Origin: Halocafeteria seosinensis
Taxonomy: Eukaryota > Sar > Bigyra > Bicosoecida
Reading direction: 5' to 3'
DNA: 13,868 nucleotides
Assembly (NCBI GenBank): GCA_001687465.1
Contig: LVLI01000542.1
Location: 1-13,868, forward strand
Both the position numbers and the translations under genes were made by a program. Each line of letters begins with the position of its first letter. The first letter of the stretch is position 1. Under the pieces are notes generated by a model that ran no database searches, had not been told where the DNA came from, and saw nothing but the letters and a program-made list of their open reading frames with translations. Shown here one piece after another: positions 1-8,055 of this stretch.

Positions 1-219
1 TTGAACTGGTGCTTGAAGAAACATCGCTAGTAGGAAATACTGACGAGCTGCTAGACGGAGAATCAGTCCTCGTTGAACTGGTGCTTGAAGAAACATCGCT
101 AGTAGGAAATACTGACGAGCTGCTAGACGGAGAATCAGTCCTCGTTGAACTGGTGCTTGAAGAAACATCGCTAGTAGGAAATACTGACGAGCTGCTAGAC
201 GGAGAATCAGTCCTCGTTG
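1..219. repeat. Perfect 72-bp tandem repeat, three visible copies, coding
   Basis: Copies at 1..72, 73..144 and 145..216 are identical base for base. Three further bases match before the sequence diverges at 220. In the gene A frame each unit encodes 24 residues with the core RTDSPSSSSSVFPTSDV followed by SSSTSST. Because 72 is a multiple of three, gain or loss of a unit keeps the frame. The array touches the window edge, so true copy number is unknown. Identity of third codon positions implies recent duplication or ongoing homogenisation. The translation is typical of O-glycosylated stalks of surface proteins. Confidence 0.97.
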
Positions 220-1084
220 CAGAGTGCGTTATTGTCGGAATGACCGCGCCAGAAGTGGAAGGAGAACCGGGTGCTGTTTTCGAGGTAGTACCCCGTGTAG
301 GTGCAGGAGATTTCGATGCCTTACTTGATGTCGAAGCCGTTACTGTCACAGATCCACTAAACGTTGGAGATACTGAAACTGTTGAGGTAATCGACGGGCT
401 AGGCACCGCATGTTCGGTGGTGATGTAGCGGAAACCCAGCACGGGAATTCCCTTATCCTCGTTAGTCTTTGCATTCACGTTATCCGTACAATGCATGGTC
501 ACCCCGTTGAGATTATCCGCCAGGCCGCTCTTGCCGGATACCCATATTTTCCCACATCCAGATTCCCGGGGCTGCCAATCGTTCAGGTTGTGATCCCTCA
601 GTAGTTCATCGACGTCACTAATACCAGGTCTGAGATCATGGTTTTGCTTACCACTTCCGCTACTCTTTGCTGGTAATACTCCCAATAGGTACCCCTGAGC
701 TACTCGTAAAGGAATAGAATCATTCAGCTCCAAGACATGCCTCTTCTCTTCCCCGCTTCCAGTTTGCTCCCCCAAGGGTCTACCAACTTCCATTTCATCC
801 GTGGAGGTCAAATTGGCCTCGAACAGGGCTAATTTAAACTCTTCCTTCGCCCCAACACCAATCAACGCGGTTACACTTATATTTACAGCAGGTTCAAAAT
901 AATAACCCATCCACTGCTTTTCAATCTTGGGTTGCCCGTTTAGCTCGTCGTCCATGTAATCCCCCAGGTCCAGTGTTTTCTCCTCCGCTTTGTTTCCATC
1001 CACGTAGTTCTCCACCAGGATCATCAACATCACCAGAAAGATCACACATCGAAGCGCATACATGCCGGTGAAATCCTGTTCCAT
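1..1084 (-). CDS. Gene A: 5' part of a large surface membrane protein, paralog of gene B (runs off left edge)
   Basis: The minus strand is open from ATG 1084 to the window edge (361 codons plus one base, no stop). An in-frame TGA lies 39 nt upstream of the ATG at 1121..1123, so this is the first available start. Residues 8-30 form a hydrophobic segment (MYALRCVIFLVMLMILVENY), probably a signal peptide. The following ~200 residues align with gene B: GDY, (M/L)GYYFE, VN(I/M)SVTAL(I/L)G, (V/L)ALF.A.LT, R(V/A)(A/S)QGY, a D-E-W-P block, (I/V)WVS.K and VLGF.Y occur in the same order. From about residue 240 the protein becomes Ser/Thr/Pro-rich and ends in a perfect 24-residue tandem repeat. By analogy with gene B the missing part should hold beta domains, a Cys-rich module and a multi-pass membrane region. 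Function is unknown; a cell-surface receptor, adhesin or channel-like role is inferred. The gene identity is firm, the function is not. Confidence 0.85.
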   Translation of the reverse strand, partial: MEQDFTGMYALRCVIFLVMLMILVENYVDGNKAEEKTLDLGDYMDDELNGQPKIEKQWMGYYFEPAVNISVTALIGVGAKEEFKLALFEANLTSTDEMEVGRPLGEQTGSGEEKRHVLELNDSIPLRVAQGYLLGVLPAKSSGSGKQNHDLRPGISDVDELLRDHNLNDWQPRESGCGKIWVSGKSGLADNLNGVTMHCTDNVNAKTNEDKGIPVLGFRYITTEHAVPSPSITSTVSVSPTFSGSVTVTASTSSKASKSPAPTRGTTSKTAPGSPSTSGAVIPTITHSATRTDSPSSSSSVFPTSDVSSSTSSTRTDSPSSSSSVFPTSDVSSSTSSTRTDSPSSSSSVFPTSDVSSSTSS

Positions 1085-1120
1085 GATCCCTTTCTTGCAC
1101 TTCGAAATCAACGCACTCAA

Positions 1121-1135
1121 TCAGTCAGTCAGTCA
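1121..1135. repeat. Short TCAG microsatellite in the gene A leader
   Basis: Three and three-quarter units of TCAG lie between the candidate TATA element and the gene A start codon. They also supply the in-frame stop that fixes the start. Confidence 0.8.
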
Positions 1136-1136
1136 C

Positions 1137-1141
1137 TTATA
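1137..1141 (-). promoter_or_regulatory. Candidate TATA element of gene A
   Basis: On the minus strand the sequence reads TGTATAAGTGAC, with TATAA ending 53 nt before the gene A ATG. A similar TATAA lies 46 nt before the ATG of gene B. The position would imply a very short 5' leader. This is motif plus spacing only; no transcript evidence is available. Confidence 0.35.
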
Positions 1142-1304
1142 CAGCCGCGAAGTGCTGACGTACGCATGTCATGGCGCGCCTTCGAGGCGCCCTACTTTTC
1201 CACTTCCCACTCTTCGCTCCCTTCAGGGAGTCTGAAGATATACTCTGAGCTCCTTGTTACGTATGTACGGAGGCTTACACAGAGGAAGAAGCCTTTGAGG
1301 CTGC

Positions 1305-1328
1305 ACGCCGCCAGCTTTGCTGCGGCGT
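1305..1328. repeat. GC-rich inverted repeat (hairpin)
   Basis: The arms ACGCCGCCAGC and GCTGCGGCGT pair over 10 bp with a single bulged C, closing a TTT loop. It lies in intergenic DNA about 220 bp upstream of gene A. Its role is unknown. Confidence 0.6.
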
Positions 1329-1424
1329 TAGGAAGATCCAGACTTCCACGCTCGACGTTGTTTTCCCAACCTCCGTGACTAAATAAATGTTCATCGGCAA
1401 TATGTAACTATTCTAGCTCTATTT

Positions 1425-1439
1425 TGTGTGTGTGTGTGT
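1425..1439. repeat. (TG)n microsatellite
   Basis: Seven and a half uninterrupted TG units in the A-B intergenic region. Confidence 0.9.
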
Positions 1440-2326
1440 CTTCCTGGAACATGGATAGACCAAAGCCCGGCCAGGTTTTGTTGAAGGTTCCATATGCGAC
1501 CTGGTACTGCGACTGCAGGTCCTGTGCCGCATCTCCGACTGCAGGAACAACTCCTTCAAGCAACTGAATGGGGACTCTAGTGTATCCCGTTGCTCCGCAC
1601 CAGCAGGCGGAGTGTTTGGTGGGACGGAGGGGGGTTCGACTTGAAAGGCGCGAAATAGAGGTGGTTGTCTGTACAATAGACAAGTTCGCTGACCGAGGCT
1701 TTAAACATCATAATGTTCGATGAAATCACAACGGTTTTACGGAAATCAGGATGGTGCAAGGATGGGATTTGGGAAGAGTTTCAAGAATTAGCTCGGAAAA
1801 CAAGGAATATGTCATCGGAGCTACTACCGTTGGGCTATTGCAATAGATCTTCTGCCAGCGATAACAAATCTAGCTCGGTTGCCTTCTCATCAAAAAGTAA
1901 TTGGTGATAATCAGTTCCAGATCCCTCATGTAACTCGTAGCATACTGTGTTACTTTGATCAATGCACACTACTGCTGTACAAGAGTACATGACCACTGGG
2001 AGTATCGAAGACACAGAACGGCGGTCGATGCTTTCTCCAGCAGTAGCGTAGTCTGCATAGAGTCTGCATGCTACGATAGACCATGAAGCGTGTATCCTGA
2101 CTGGAGCCACCCCAGCATCCGTTCTGACGCATCAACGTTACAGAAAGCTTGGCCATAATCAGTTTCCCACCCTTTTTCTTTTCCCAGACGGAAATCCATC
2201 ATGGGCTCGATGTCATCTTGCCCGATTATTGAGAAATGAATGCTTGGCGGGATTACTCAAGCATGTGATGTTAACAAAAAATGAGCTATTATTAATTGAT
2301 GTGCACATTTAGCTGTCTGGTGCGAG

Positions 2327-5300
2327 TTATTTACTGTAACCACGGGGCGACGAAAAATCTAACGGGTTAATATTGGTGCCGGAAACAGGAGATGGGGCTT
2401 GACTCTTTGTTCCGGAGCGATTAGTCCTGGACCTAGAATCTCTACTAACTTGCCTTTCCTCCTGCGTACTCGAAGAGGGGCGGTCGGCAAATCTCTTCGC
2501 CGGACGATTGTACCGTACGACTAATCCTGTACGAGTTGAAACCTCCTCTAGTCTTTGCATCGAACGTGCCGTCTCATTTCGGGTCTTTGACTTTCGTCTT
2601 CGTACAGTTCGTGGGGCGGCTCCCTTTCTCGGAGACGACAACGTTGAATCGTTTCGGCTGGATACAGGCGTAGCTTTGATGGGGGGCAGTGACCTCTCCC
2701 CCGAACGCAAATCACTTTTTCCAAATAGCGGATTGCCATGCGATGCAACCATGTCGTGTATATTGGCACTCTTTGAATGGCCTGTGCCATCCTTCGGTTG
2801 TAAACCAATACCCAGTTGATTGTCTTCTGTATGTGCGCGGAAACTCTTAAAACGCTCAGACACCTGTTTCCACTTCGCCCCAACCAAAGCCAGTTTCCTA
2901 GACAAGGCGAGAGATATCTTACTAGCCGCTCCGGGAATCAGAAGCACCATGACACTCGCAGCTGCCAGAACGAATATCATTTGTAATCCAGCCGTTACGT
3001 ATTTAGGGGCCACAATAGACTGGTTGATTCTAGCTTCACCTTCATCACCAACCGGAAGCAGCAGGAGCCCAAGGTAAAAGTTCAGTGCGGAAACCATTAT
3101 CATTAGGCCTTCTAAATGATTCAAAGAAGACGCATAAAAGGGGCGAAAATATGCCAAACAAATATATGAGAATAAAAGGATACCAGTTCCTAAGACCATT
3201 TGATTCACAGGACTGCTTGAAAACACTGCAACAATCAGTAGAAACAACTTCCGGAGCAAAACCAGAGGTTCCCACAGGTATCCATAACCGCTCAATCGAA
3301 ATCCACCGACGAATTTTAAAAGTTCCTTGTACAGTTTTGGTGTCCTCGCTTTGCTATGCCACCAACGCAGGAACATTCCAACAAATATTGGTACGCCGAA
3401 CACAAAGACGAACAGCGAGAAAAAACTCACTACCCGTAGCGTACCAAACTTTGAGCTTGATGTTTCTATCCCTATATCGATCCGAGCGCGACTAGAAGAT
3501 CCAATCTGCTCCGAATGAGTGTCTAAACTCCTTAAGGTTACATCCGTTACCGCCATATGGATGAGGTTAAGTATTATGATCATCGAGAACATTGAATCCG
3601 TTGCCCAGCGGTTCGGGCGGAATTTTCGCTTCGAACGCTTCAACTCTACCATTGCATGAAGCAGCAGCAGTGTAGATATCAGAACGAACGGGCTTAGCAT
3701 TACTGAAACGGCCACTTCGAACGCTGACGTGTCAGTGGCGCATCGTATGGGGGAGGCATTAGACGGATTCATCGTAGATGCCCGAGCGACACCATTCAAC
3801 CACTCCAACGGTCCAACGAACGGACTAATTTCCATCTGATGTAAAACAGACGAAATCTGGAGATAGTCAATAAAGATTAAAAGCAAGCGTTTGAGTGATT
3901 CCCAATGTCCGTTGCGACTATAATAATCATGGATTAACTGCGCTCGCTCACGAGGATCAGCTACGTTTAGTACCTGAATATCGAGAATCCGCCGCGCTTT
4001 CCCAACTAACTTTTGAGTTTCCTCTTTGCTTTTACCCTGGGATTCCTTTTCCCACGCAGACTTTTTGGTTGAATATACCGTCAACGTAATCAAGATCATT
4101 AAGACAGCCACAGCACTCATGGCTGTTACAGTCCTATTTGAACGCCCCTTGGGGCATTTGGCACAGTTTCCATCCAACATTTTCAGGTAACCGATGTCAC
4201 AATACCCACAAACTTCCCCATGATATCCCTCCCGACACTTTGTCACAAACGCACTTTGATTAACAATGCACGCCTCAGGAACGATACAGTGATAAAAAGC
4301 TACTGGTTCCCCTTCAACTAAGTTACTGACTAGTTCCTCTCTGTTTGATTGGTCGACGCTGACGGCGGAACAACTCTGACACCAATATCCAGCTTGCATA
4401 GACAGTCGTCCGCGTGAGCATTGCACACCTTTAGGAGGGCATTTGTGGCATTGGGTCGCTCCTACTAGGGAGAACGATCCATCTGAGCAAGACTCACAAT
4501 GACCGGTATTTGACGCTATAGCTTGTCGTGTTCCTTCAGGACAAGGAACACATTCGTCCTCGTCATTCCTATAGTGTCCAGCTACACACAAGCACCCTGT
4601 ACCAGCTTGGTCCTGGACTTCGTTCTTGAGGTTACAGTTTGCAGCCAAGGAAGTAAAGTTGACCGGGCTGTTGGAAATGGAGTCACCATTTAACGTAATG
4701 TCAAGCGATGCTCTACCGACAGATATAAACTGGAAACTCAGCTCAAGGGATGTTACCACTGTACCTTCGGTCAGACGGCTTGTACTTGTGTATCGTATCG
4801 GCTCCAGGCTCGTTCTCGCCTCCAGTGTCTTCAAATGCACTGAAAGAACTGGTAAGTCTCCGTCTGTAACAGCACCTCTACTTGAGTATTTCGCAGACGC
4901 ATTGGGATACTGAAATGCATCACGTAGGTGCACGACCCCAACTATTGTATTCCGGACAGCGGACTGGTCGTCCGAAATCTCGAGAAACGAGTACAGACGT
5001 GTAGCCTCACCTGGAACAAAGTTCAGCTCTATGACCCTTCCTACACTGTCATCCATCACGCCCGAAGGCCCTGAGCGGCTGCCAATGTTAACATTGACCC
5101 CTACACTAAAATCTAAATGGAAACGCCCAGGCCTTACTTTCATAACATCTTCCTTAGACCCACTCTCTTGAAACCTCTTTAGCGGGAGCATCCGGGAAGG
5201 ATATCCAACAGACAGTGTGAGATCACGCGAGGAACCGCGTGCCAAAGAGAAAGAGGAGGGCGTAAATGACATCCATGACGAAAGCTGCGAGCCGTTGCTT

Positions 5301-7450
5301 GTTTCTTTCGCTTGCAGCGGAACAATTTCGGTCGTGATATCAGATTGGTTCCTTGGCACTTTGTTCGACATAGACTCGTTGGAAATAGCTAATGAGAAAT
5401 TGAAAGGCAGAACTTGAATAGTAGAAAGCTCGGTATTCACGATACTGATGCGGAGACGCTTCCGTTCAAGCGGCCGTAGTGGAACTTCGGTTGGGAACTG
5501 GTTGCATAGAAATACAGACGTAATTGTGAGACGGACCTCAATATGGACCTTTGATCCACACGTTAGATCGCAGGCTTTCTCTCTGGAGCCGGCTCCTCCT
5601 CTTATATCCCACGCATTTGTATGAATGCAAAGACAAGCACAGTAAAGCCCAGAAGCTTCAGTGTTGCGAGGAATCAATGTCACTTCAAGGGCAGACTCGT
5701 TCCCACCCGGAATGGAACCGTTATGACCACCTTCCACCCATGAGTTGATGCCCAGGGTATCGCCATCATCCAGGGCAACAGAGCTGTTCCAGTGCACTGG
5801 ATAGTCTCCAGCATTGTATAGTCGCACAAACCTTCTTTCCTCATCCATGCTTGCACTTTTCTCAGACAATATTAGCGACGTACCAACAACAAGGATTCCC
5901 TGTTGGACATGCAGCTGGACTGGTAAGACTATATCTTCCTGTGAAACTGGAGAGAAAAAGAACCGAACTGTCAATTCCCCAAGCGTAACACCTTCGGGCA
6001 ATGAGGAAACCATGAATTTGACCATGAAAGTGTCCTCGTAGCCGCTGCCTTCTATTGAGGAAGGGAACAAAACAATGTCTCGTAATGATGGAGAAACAAA
6101 GCAACTCCATTTGGTACCTTCCCCGGTTGAAATAGAAAGAGACTTCTCCACAGGTTCCAACGAACTAGCACCTCGGGCGACAGAAATATTGAATCCTTTA
6201 GGCCACACATTAGCATATTCCTGTTGTCGTTTGTCACCTTCCGCCGGAGGGGACGAAGGGCTTGACATTATAGTACTTGAAGGAGATTTCGATACCCGGG
6301 CCGTCGAAGAAGATGTTGGCGATAGTGGGGGCTTCAGAGAAGGATCACTACTTGCAGAAGGCGAATCTGAAGTTGTCTGAGATGCGAACGACGTTAAAAA
6401 TAGAGAAGGAACCTCACTCTTCAATCGTACATCACCCCTAGTTGCGGAGAAAGAGGTAAATGAGACCAACGCGCTGCTAGTTGCCGTCGCAGATGCCGAT
6501 GTGCTGGCGGTAGCCGAGGGAGAACCAGTAACAGAATCCGACCATCTAGCGGTTACCAAAAACGAAGCCTTTGGGGAATCCGAGCTACTAGTGGTGGTGG
6601 AGTACGAAGGTGACGCAGATTGCGAAGGGCTGCTGCTTGGTGAAGGAGGTGGAGTCAACGAAACCGATCCACTTGTAGATGCCGTTGGCGTGGCGGTCGC
6701 CAGAGGTGTCACTGATGCTAGGGTGGTGTTAAACGTGAAAGAGCAGTTGTCCACAACTGTATAATTGAATCCCAAAACTTGAGCAGTTCCATACGAACTA
6801 GAGAAACTCTCCTCTGTAAGGATCGTGCCCACTGCATCTTTGGGTCGACCTCCCTTAGAGGATACCCACACGTTTTCGGATCGGAGAGTAGTACGGCCGT
6901 GTTCGTTGTACGGCTCCCACGTCCGCAAGTGATGTTCTTCCATCATATCCTCTACACCAGTCAAGATGTTACCCTGCTCGTAAGTACTCGTGCCAAGAAT
7001 CAATGACCTTCCGATAAAATAGCCTTGTGAAGCTCGCAAGCATGAGCTTGTTTCTAGTTCTGTAATGCGTTCTCCATCGCTTCCTGGTGGGCCTGTGGAA
7101 TTCGCTACTACCTCATGAAGCTTGACATTCTCCCCTGTCAAGGTGGCAGTGAAGAGAGCAACGTGGTACTCAGGTTGACATTCACTAACTGCTGTCCCTC
7201 CAAGCAATGCAGTAACACTCATGTTTACTTCAGTCTCAAAATAGTAGCCAAGCCAGTTAGTCTTGGCGGCAAGAGTTGTGGCACCAGTGTAATCCCCAGT
7301 ATTCAGCGTGTGTTCTCCGTCTGCTCCTGCCACAAAGTTTTTGACAAAGAGGGCACACAATACAGTAAAGCCAAATACATTCCATCGGGTTGTCCTCCAA
7401 CTATTTTGCATCCCCAGGTACATCTGTACAAGCCAGGAACTCCTACCCAT
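2327..7450 (-). CDS. Gene B: large surface protein with Ser/Thr stalk, Cys-rich ephrin-receptor-like module and TRP-like membrane region
   Basis: A complete 1707-residue single-exon gene. The ATG at 7450 has A at -3 and an in-frame TAG 9 nt upstream; TAA ends it at 2327. Visible order: signal peptide or anchor (hydrophobic core ~23-42); N-terminal domain ~45-235 shared with gene A; Ser/Thr/Pro-rich stalk ~243-402; beta-rich ectodomain ~410-935, including an ASH-like strand (RLYNAGDYPVHW, ~543) and a filamin-like repeat (~815-935, ending NGDSISNSPV); a 19-cysteine module 939-1099 of GCC2/GCC3 ephrin-receptor type (CVPCPEGT, GYWC, CGYCDIGYLKM); about nine membrane helices (near 1107, 1190, 1244, 1287, 1339, 1396, 1417, 1446, 1484); and a basic tail 1507-1707. 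The pattern W-E-P-x5-RKL-F-L...Q...RPF resembles the TRP-like domain of many protist proteins. There are about 16 N-glycosylation sequons in the ectodomain. The positive-inside rule places the ectodomain outside and the tail in the cytosol. Receptor, adhesin or channel function is inference. Confidence 0.93.
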   Translation of the reverse strand: MGRSSWLVQMYLGMQNSWRTTRWNVFGFTVLCALFVKNFVAGADGEHTLNTGDYTGATTLAAKTNWLGYYFETEVNMSVTALLGGTAVSECQPEYHVALFTATLTGENVKLHEVVANSTGPPGSDGERITELETSSCLRASQGYFIGRSLILGTSTYEQGNILTGVEDMMEEHHLRTWEPYNEHGRTTLRSENVWVSSKGGRPKDAVGTILTEESFSSSYGTAQVLGFNYTVVDNCSFTFNTTLASVTPLATATPTASTSGSVSLTPPPSPSSSPSQSASPSYSTTTSSSDSPKASFLVTARWSDSVTGSPSATASTSASATATSSALVSFTSFSATRGDVRLKSEVPSLFLTSFASQTTSDSPSASSDPSLKPPLSPTSSSTARVSKSPSSTIMSSPSSPPAEGDKRQQEYANVWPKGFNISVARGASSLEPVEKSLSISTGEGTKWSCFVSPSLRDIVLFPSSIEGSGYEDTFMVKFMVSSLPEGVTLGELTVRFFFSPVSQEDIVLPVQLHVQQGILVVGTSLILSEKSASMDEERRFVRLYNAGDYPVHWNSSVALDDGDTLGINSWVEGGHNGSIPGGNESALEVTLIPRNTEASGLYCACLCIHTNAWDIRGGAGSREKACDLTCGSKVHIEVRLTITSVFLCNQFPTEVPLRPLERKRLRISIVNTELSTIQVLPFNFSLAISNESMSNKVPRNQSDITTEIVPLQAKETSNGSQLSSWMSFTPSSFSLARGSSRDLTLSVGYPSRMLPLKRFQESGSKEDVMKVRPGRFHLDFSVGVNVNIGSRSGPSGVMDDSVGRVIELNFVPGEATRLYSFLEISDDQSAVRNTIVGVVHLRDAFQYPNASAKYSSRGAVTDGDLPVLSVHLKTLEARTSLEPIRYTSTSRLTEGTVVTSLELSFQFISVGRASLDITLNGDSISNSPVNFTSLAANCNLKNEVQDQAGTGCLCVAGHYRNDEDECVPCPEGTRQAIASNTGHCESCSDGSFSLVGATQCHKCPPKGVQCSRGRLSMQAGYWCQSCSAVSVDQSNREELVSNLVEGEPVAFYHCIVPEACIVNQSAFVTKCREGYHGEVCGYCDIGYLKMLDGNCAKCPKGRSNRTVTAMSAVAVLMILITLTVYSTKKSAWEKESQGKSKEETQKLVGKARRILDIQVLNVADPRERAQLIHDYYSRNGHWESLKRLLLIFIDYLQISSVLHQMEISPFVGPLEWLNGVARASTMNPSNASPIRCATDTSAFEVAVSVMLSPFVLISTLLLLHAMVELKRSKRKFRPNRWATDSMFSMIIILNLIHMAVTDVTLRSLDTHSEQIGSSSRARIDIGIETSSSKFGTLRVVSFFSLFVFVFGVPIFVGMFLRWWHSKARTPKLYKELLKFVGGFRLSGYGYLWEPLVLLRKLFLLIVAVFSSSPVNQMVLGTGILLFSYICLAYFRPFYASSLNHLEGLMIMVSALNFYLGLLLLPVGDEGEARINQSIVAPKYVTAGLQMIFVLAAASVMVLLIPGAASKISLALSRKLALVGAKWKQVSERFKSFRAHTEDNQLGIGLQPKDGTGHSKSANIHDMVASHGNPLFGKSDLRSGERSLPPIKATPVSSRNDSTLSSPRKGAAPRTVRRRKSKTRNETARSMQRLEEVSTRTGLVVRYNRPAKRFADRPSSSTQEERQVSRDSRSRTNRSGTKSQAPSPVSGTNINPLDFSSPRGYSK

Positions 7451-7495
7451 TCTGATCTAGCGCCACGTCCCGTTCAGAGTGCACAGTTTCATCCA

Positions 7496-7500
7496 TTATA
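7496..7500 (-). promoter_or_regulatory. Candidate TATA element of gene B
   Basis: The minus strand reads GGATATAATGG, with TATAA ending 46 nt before the gene B ATG. The matching placement in gene A supports a core-promoter role, but the motif is short and unproven. Confidence 0.35.
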
Positions 7501-7510
7501 TCCACCCTAT

Positions 7511-7602
7511 AACGTCTCCTCTCCTCGTATCGTTCCGAGCCCCTCTCTCTAATCCGTCTTTCGTCTTGTTTCCTGACCACTTTCTTCCTTTTTCTTCGTT
7601 GC
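7511..7602. other. Pyrimidine-rich tract upstream of gene B
   Basis: The plus strand is strongly enriched in C and T with runs such as CCCCTCTCTCT and CTTTCTTCCTTTTTCTTC. It lies 60-150 nt before the gene B start, just beyond the candidate TATA, so it may be promoter rather than leader. The role is not known. Confidence 0.55.
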
Positions 7603-8041
7603 GGTTAAGTTCCTTGAGAAATCCCTGCCCCGCAATCGCTCCACGCCGACGTACCCGTTCTTCTGTACAAAGGTGACCATAAAATATTTCCAGGAAATAA
7701 CAACTTCAGCTCTTTTGCATCAAGCCAAACATAGCCATGGAAATCGATAGACGAACTCACGAGGGGGCTACTGTTAACACGCCATTTCCTCCACTCGGAG
7801 CTTCTCGCTGCAGAGCACCTTGAAGCTTCTAGGATCGCAACAGCATTGCGACCAGGAACCTGTGCTCTGCGCCCGCCGGAACTTACAATTCCACACGGGA
7901 ACTTCAGTTGCAAACTGCAGTTTTCCTTCCCGAAAAACGCCTGCGTCGATCTTGTTGGATCTCTACGTCGGAGAGCCGAAATTTTTGGCTTTGCAAAGCA
8001 ATGATGATTGAAACGGGCACAACTTGTGCACACACGGAAAT

Positions 8042-8055
8042 ATGACTTACCGGTA
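8042..8055. repeat. Left copy of a 14-bp direct repeat with palindromic core TACCGGTA
   Basis: ATGACTTACCGGTA here differs at one of 14 positions from the copy at 8377..8390. The 8-bp core is self-complementary. It could be a paired protein-binding site or chance. Confidence 0.45.

Larger units (their letters stand above)
1142..2326. other. Intergenic region between gene A (5' end) and gene B (3' end)
   Basis: About 1.2 kb separating the two head-to-tail paralogs. It should hold the promoter of A and the 3' UTR and polyadenylation site of B. Several short ORFs overlap here on both strands (for example plus 1713..1907 and minus 1835..1990 from an ATG), but none shows a recognisable domain. 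A GC-rich hairpin lies at 1305..1328 and a TG run at 1425..1439. Just after the gene B stop the minus strand becomes AT-rich (2270..2310), a plausible cleavage and polyadenylation zone. No remnant of the paralog family is evident. Confidence 0.6.

Noticed and set aside
1-219. CRISPR-like array
   Set aside because: The 72-bp units are directly adjacent with no spacers and are in frame with a coding sequence in a eukaryotic context.
9-428. Plus-strand 139-codon ORF with a repeated protein sequence
   Set aside because: It begins at GTG and is the antisense shadow of the gene A stalk repeat; the minus frame extends further, has a signal peptide and matches gene B.
1166-1378. Plus-strand 70-codon ORF containing hairpin DNA
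   Set aside because: Low-complexity, Arg/Ser-rich translation with no family resemblance; it overlaps the GC-rich inverted repeat.
1632-1644. GGTTCGACTTG resembling a tRNA B box
   Set aside because: No matching A box at the right distance and no cloverleaf could be folded around it.
6075-6764. Plus-strand ORFs of 101 and 87 codons opposite the gene B stalk
   Set aside because: Ser/Thr codons read in antisense give Glu/Gly/Val-rich shadows; gene B is supported by homology over its full length.
7605-8033. Minus-strand 142-codon ORF upstream of gene B
   Set aside because: It starts at GTG, has no recognisable domain, and its composition looks like non-coding DNA. A GTAAGT motif just upstream lacks a convincing acceptor partner.
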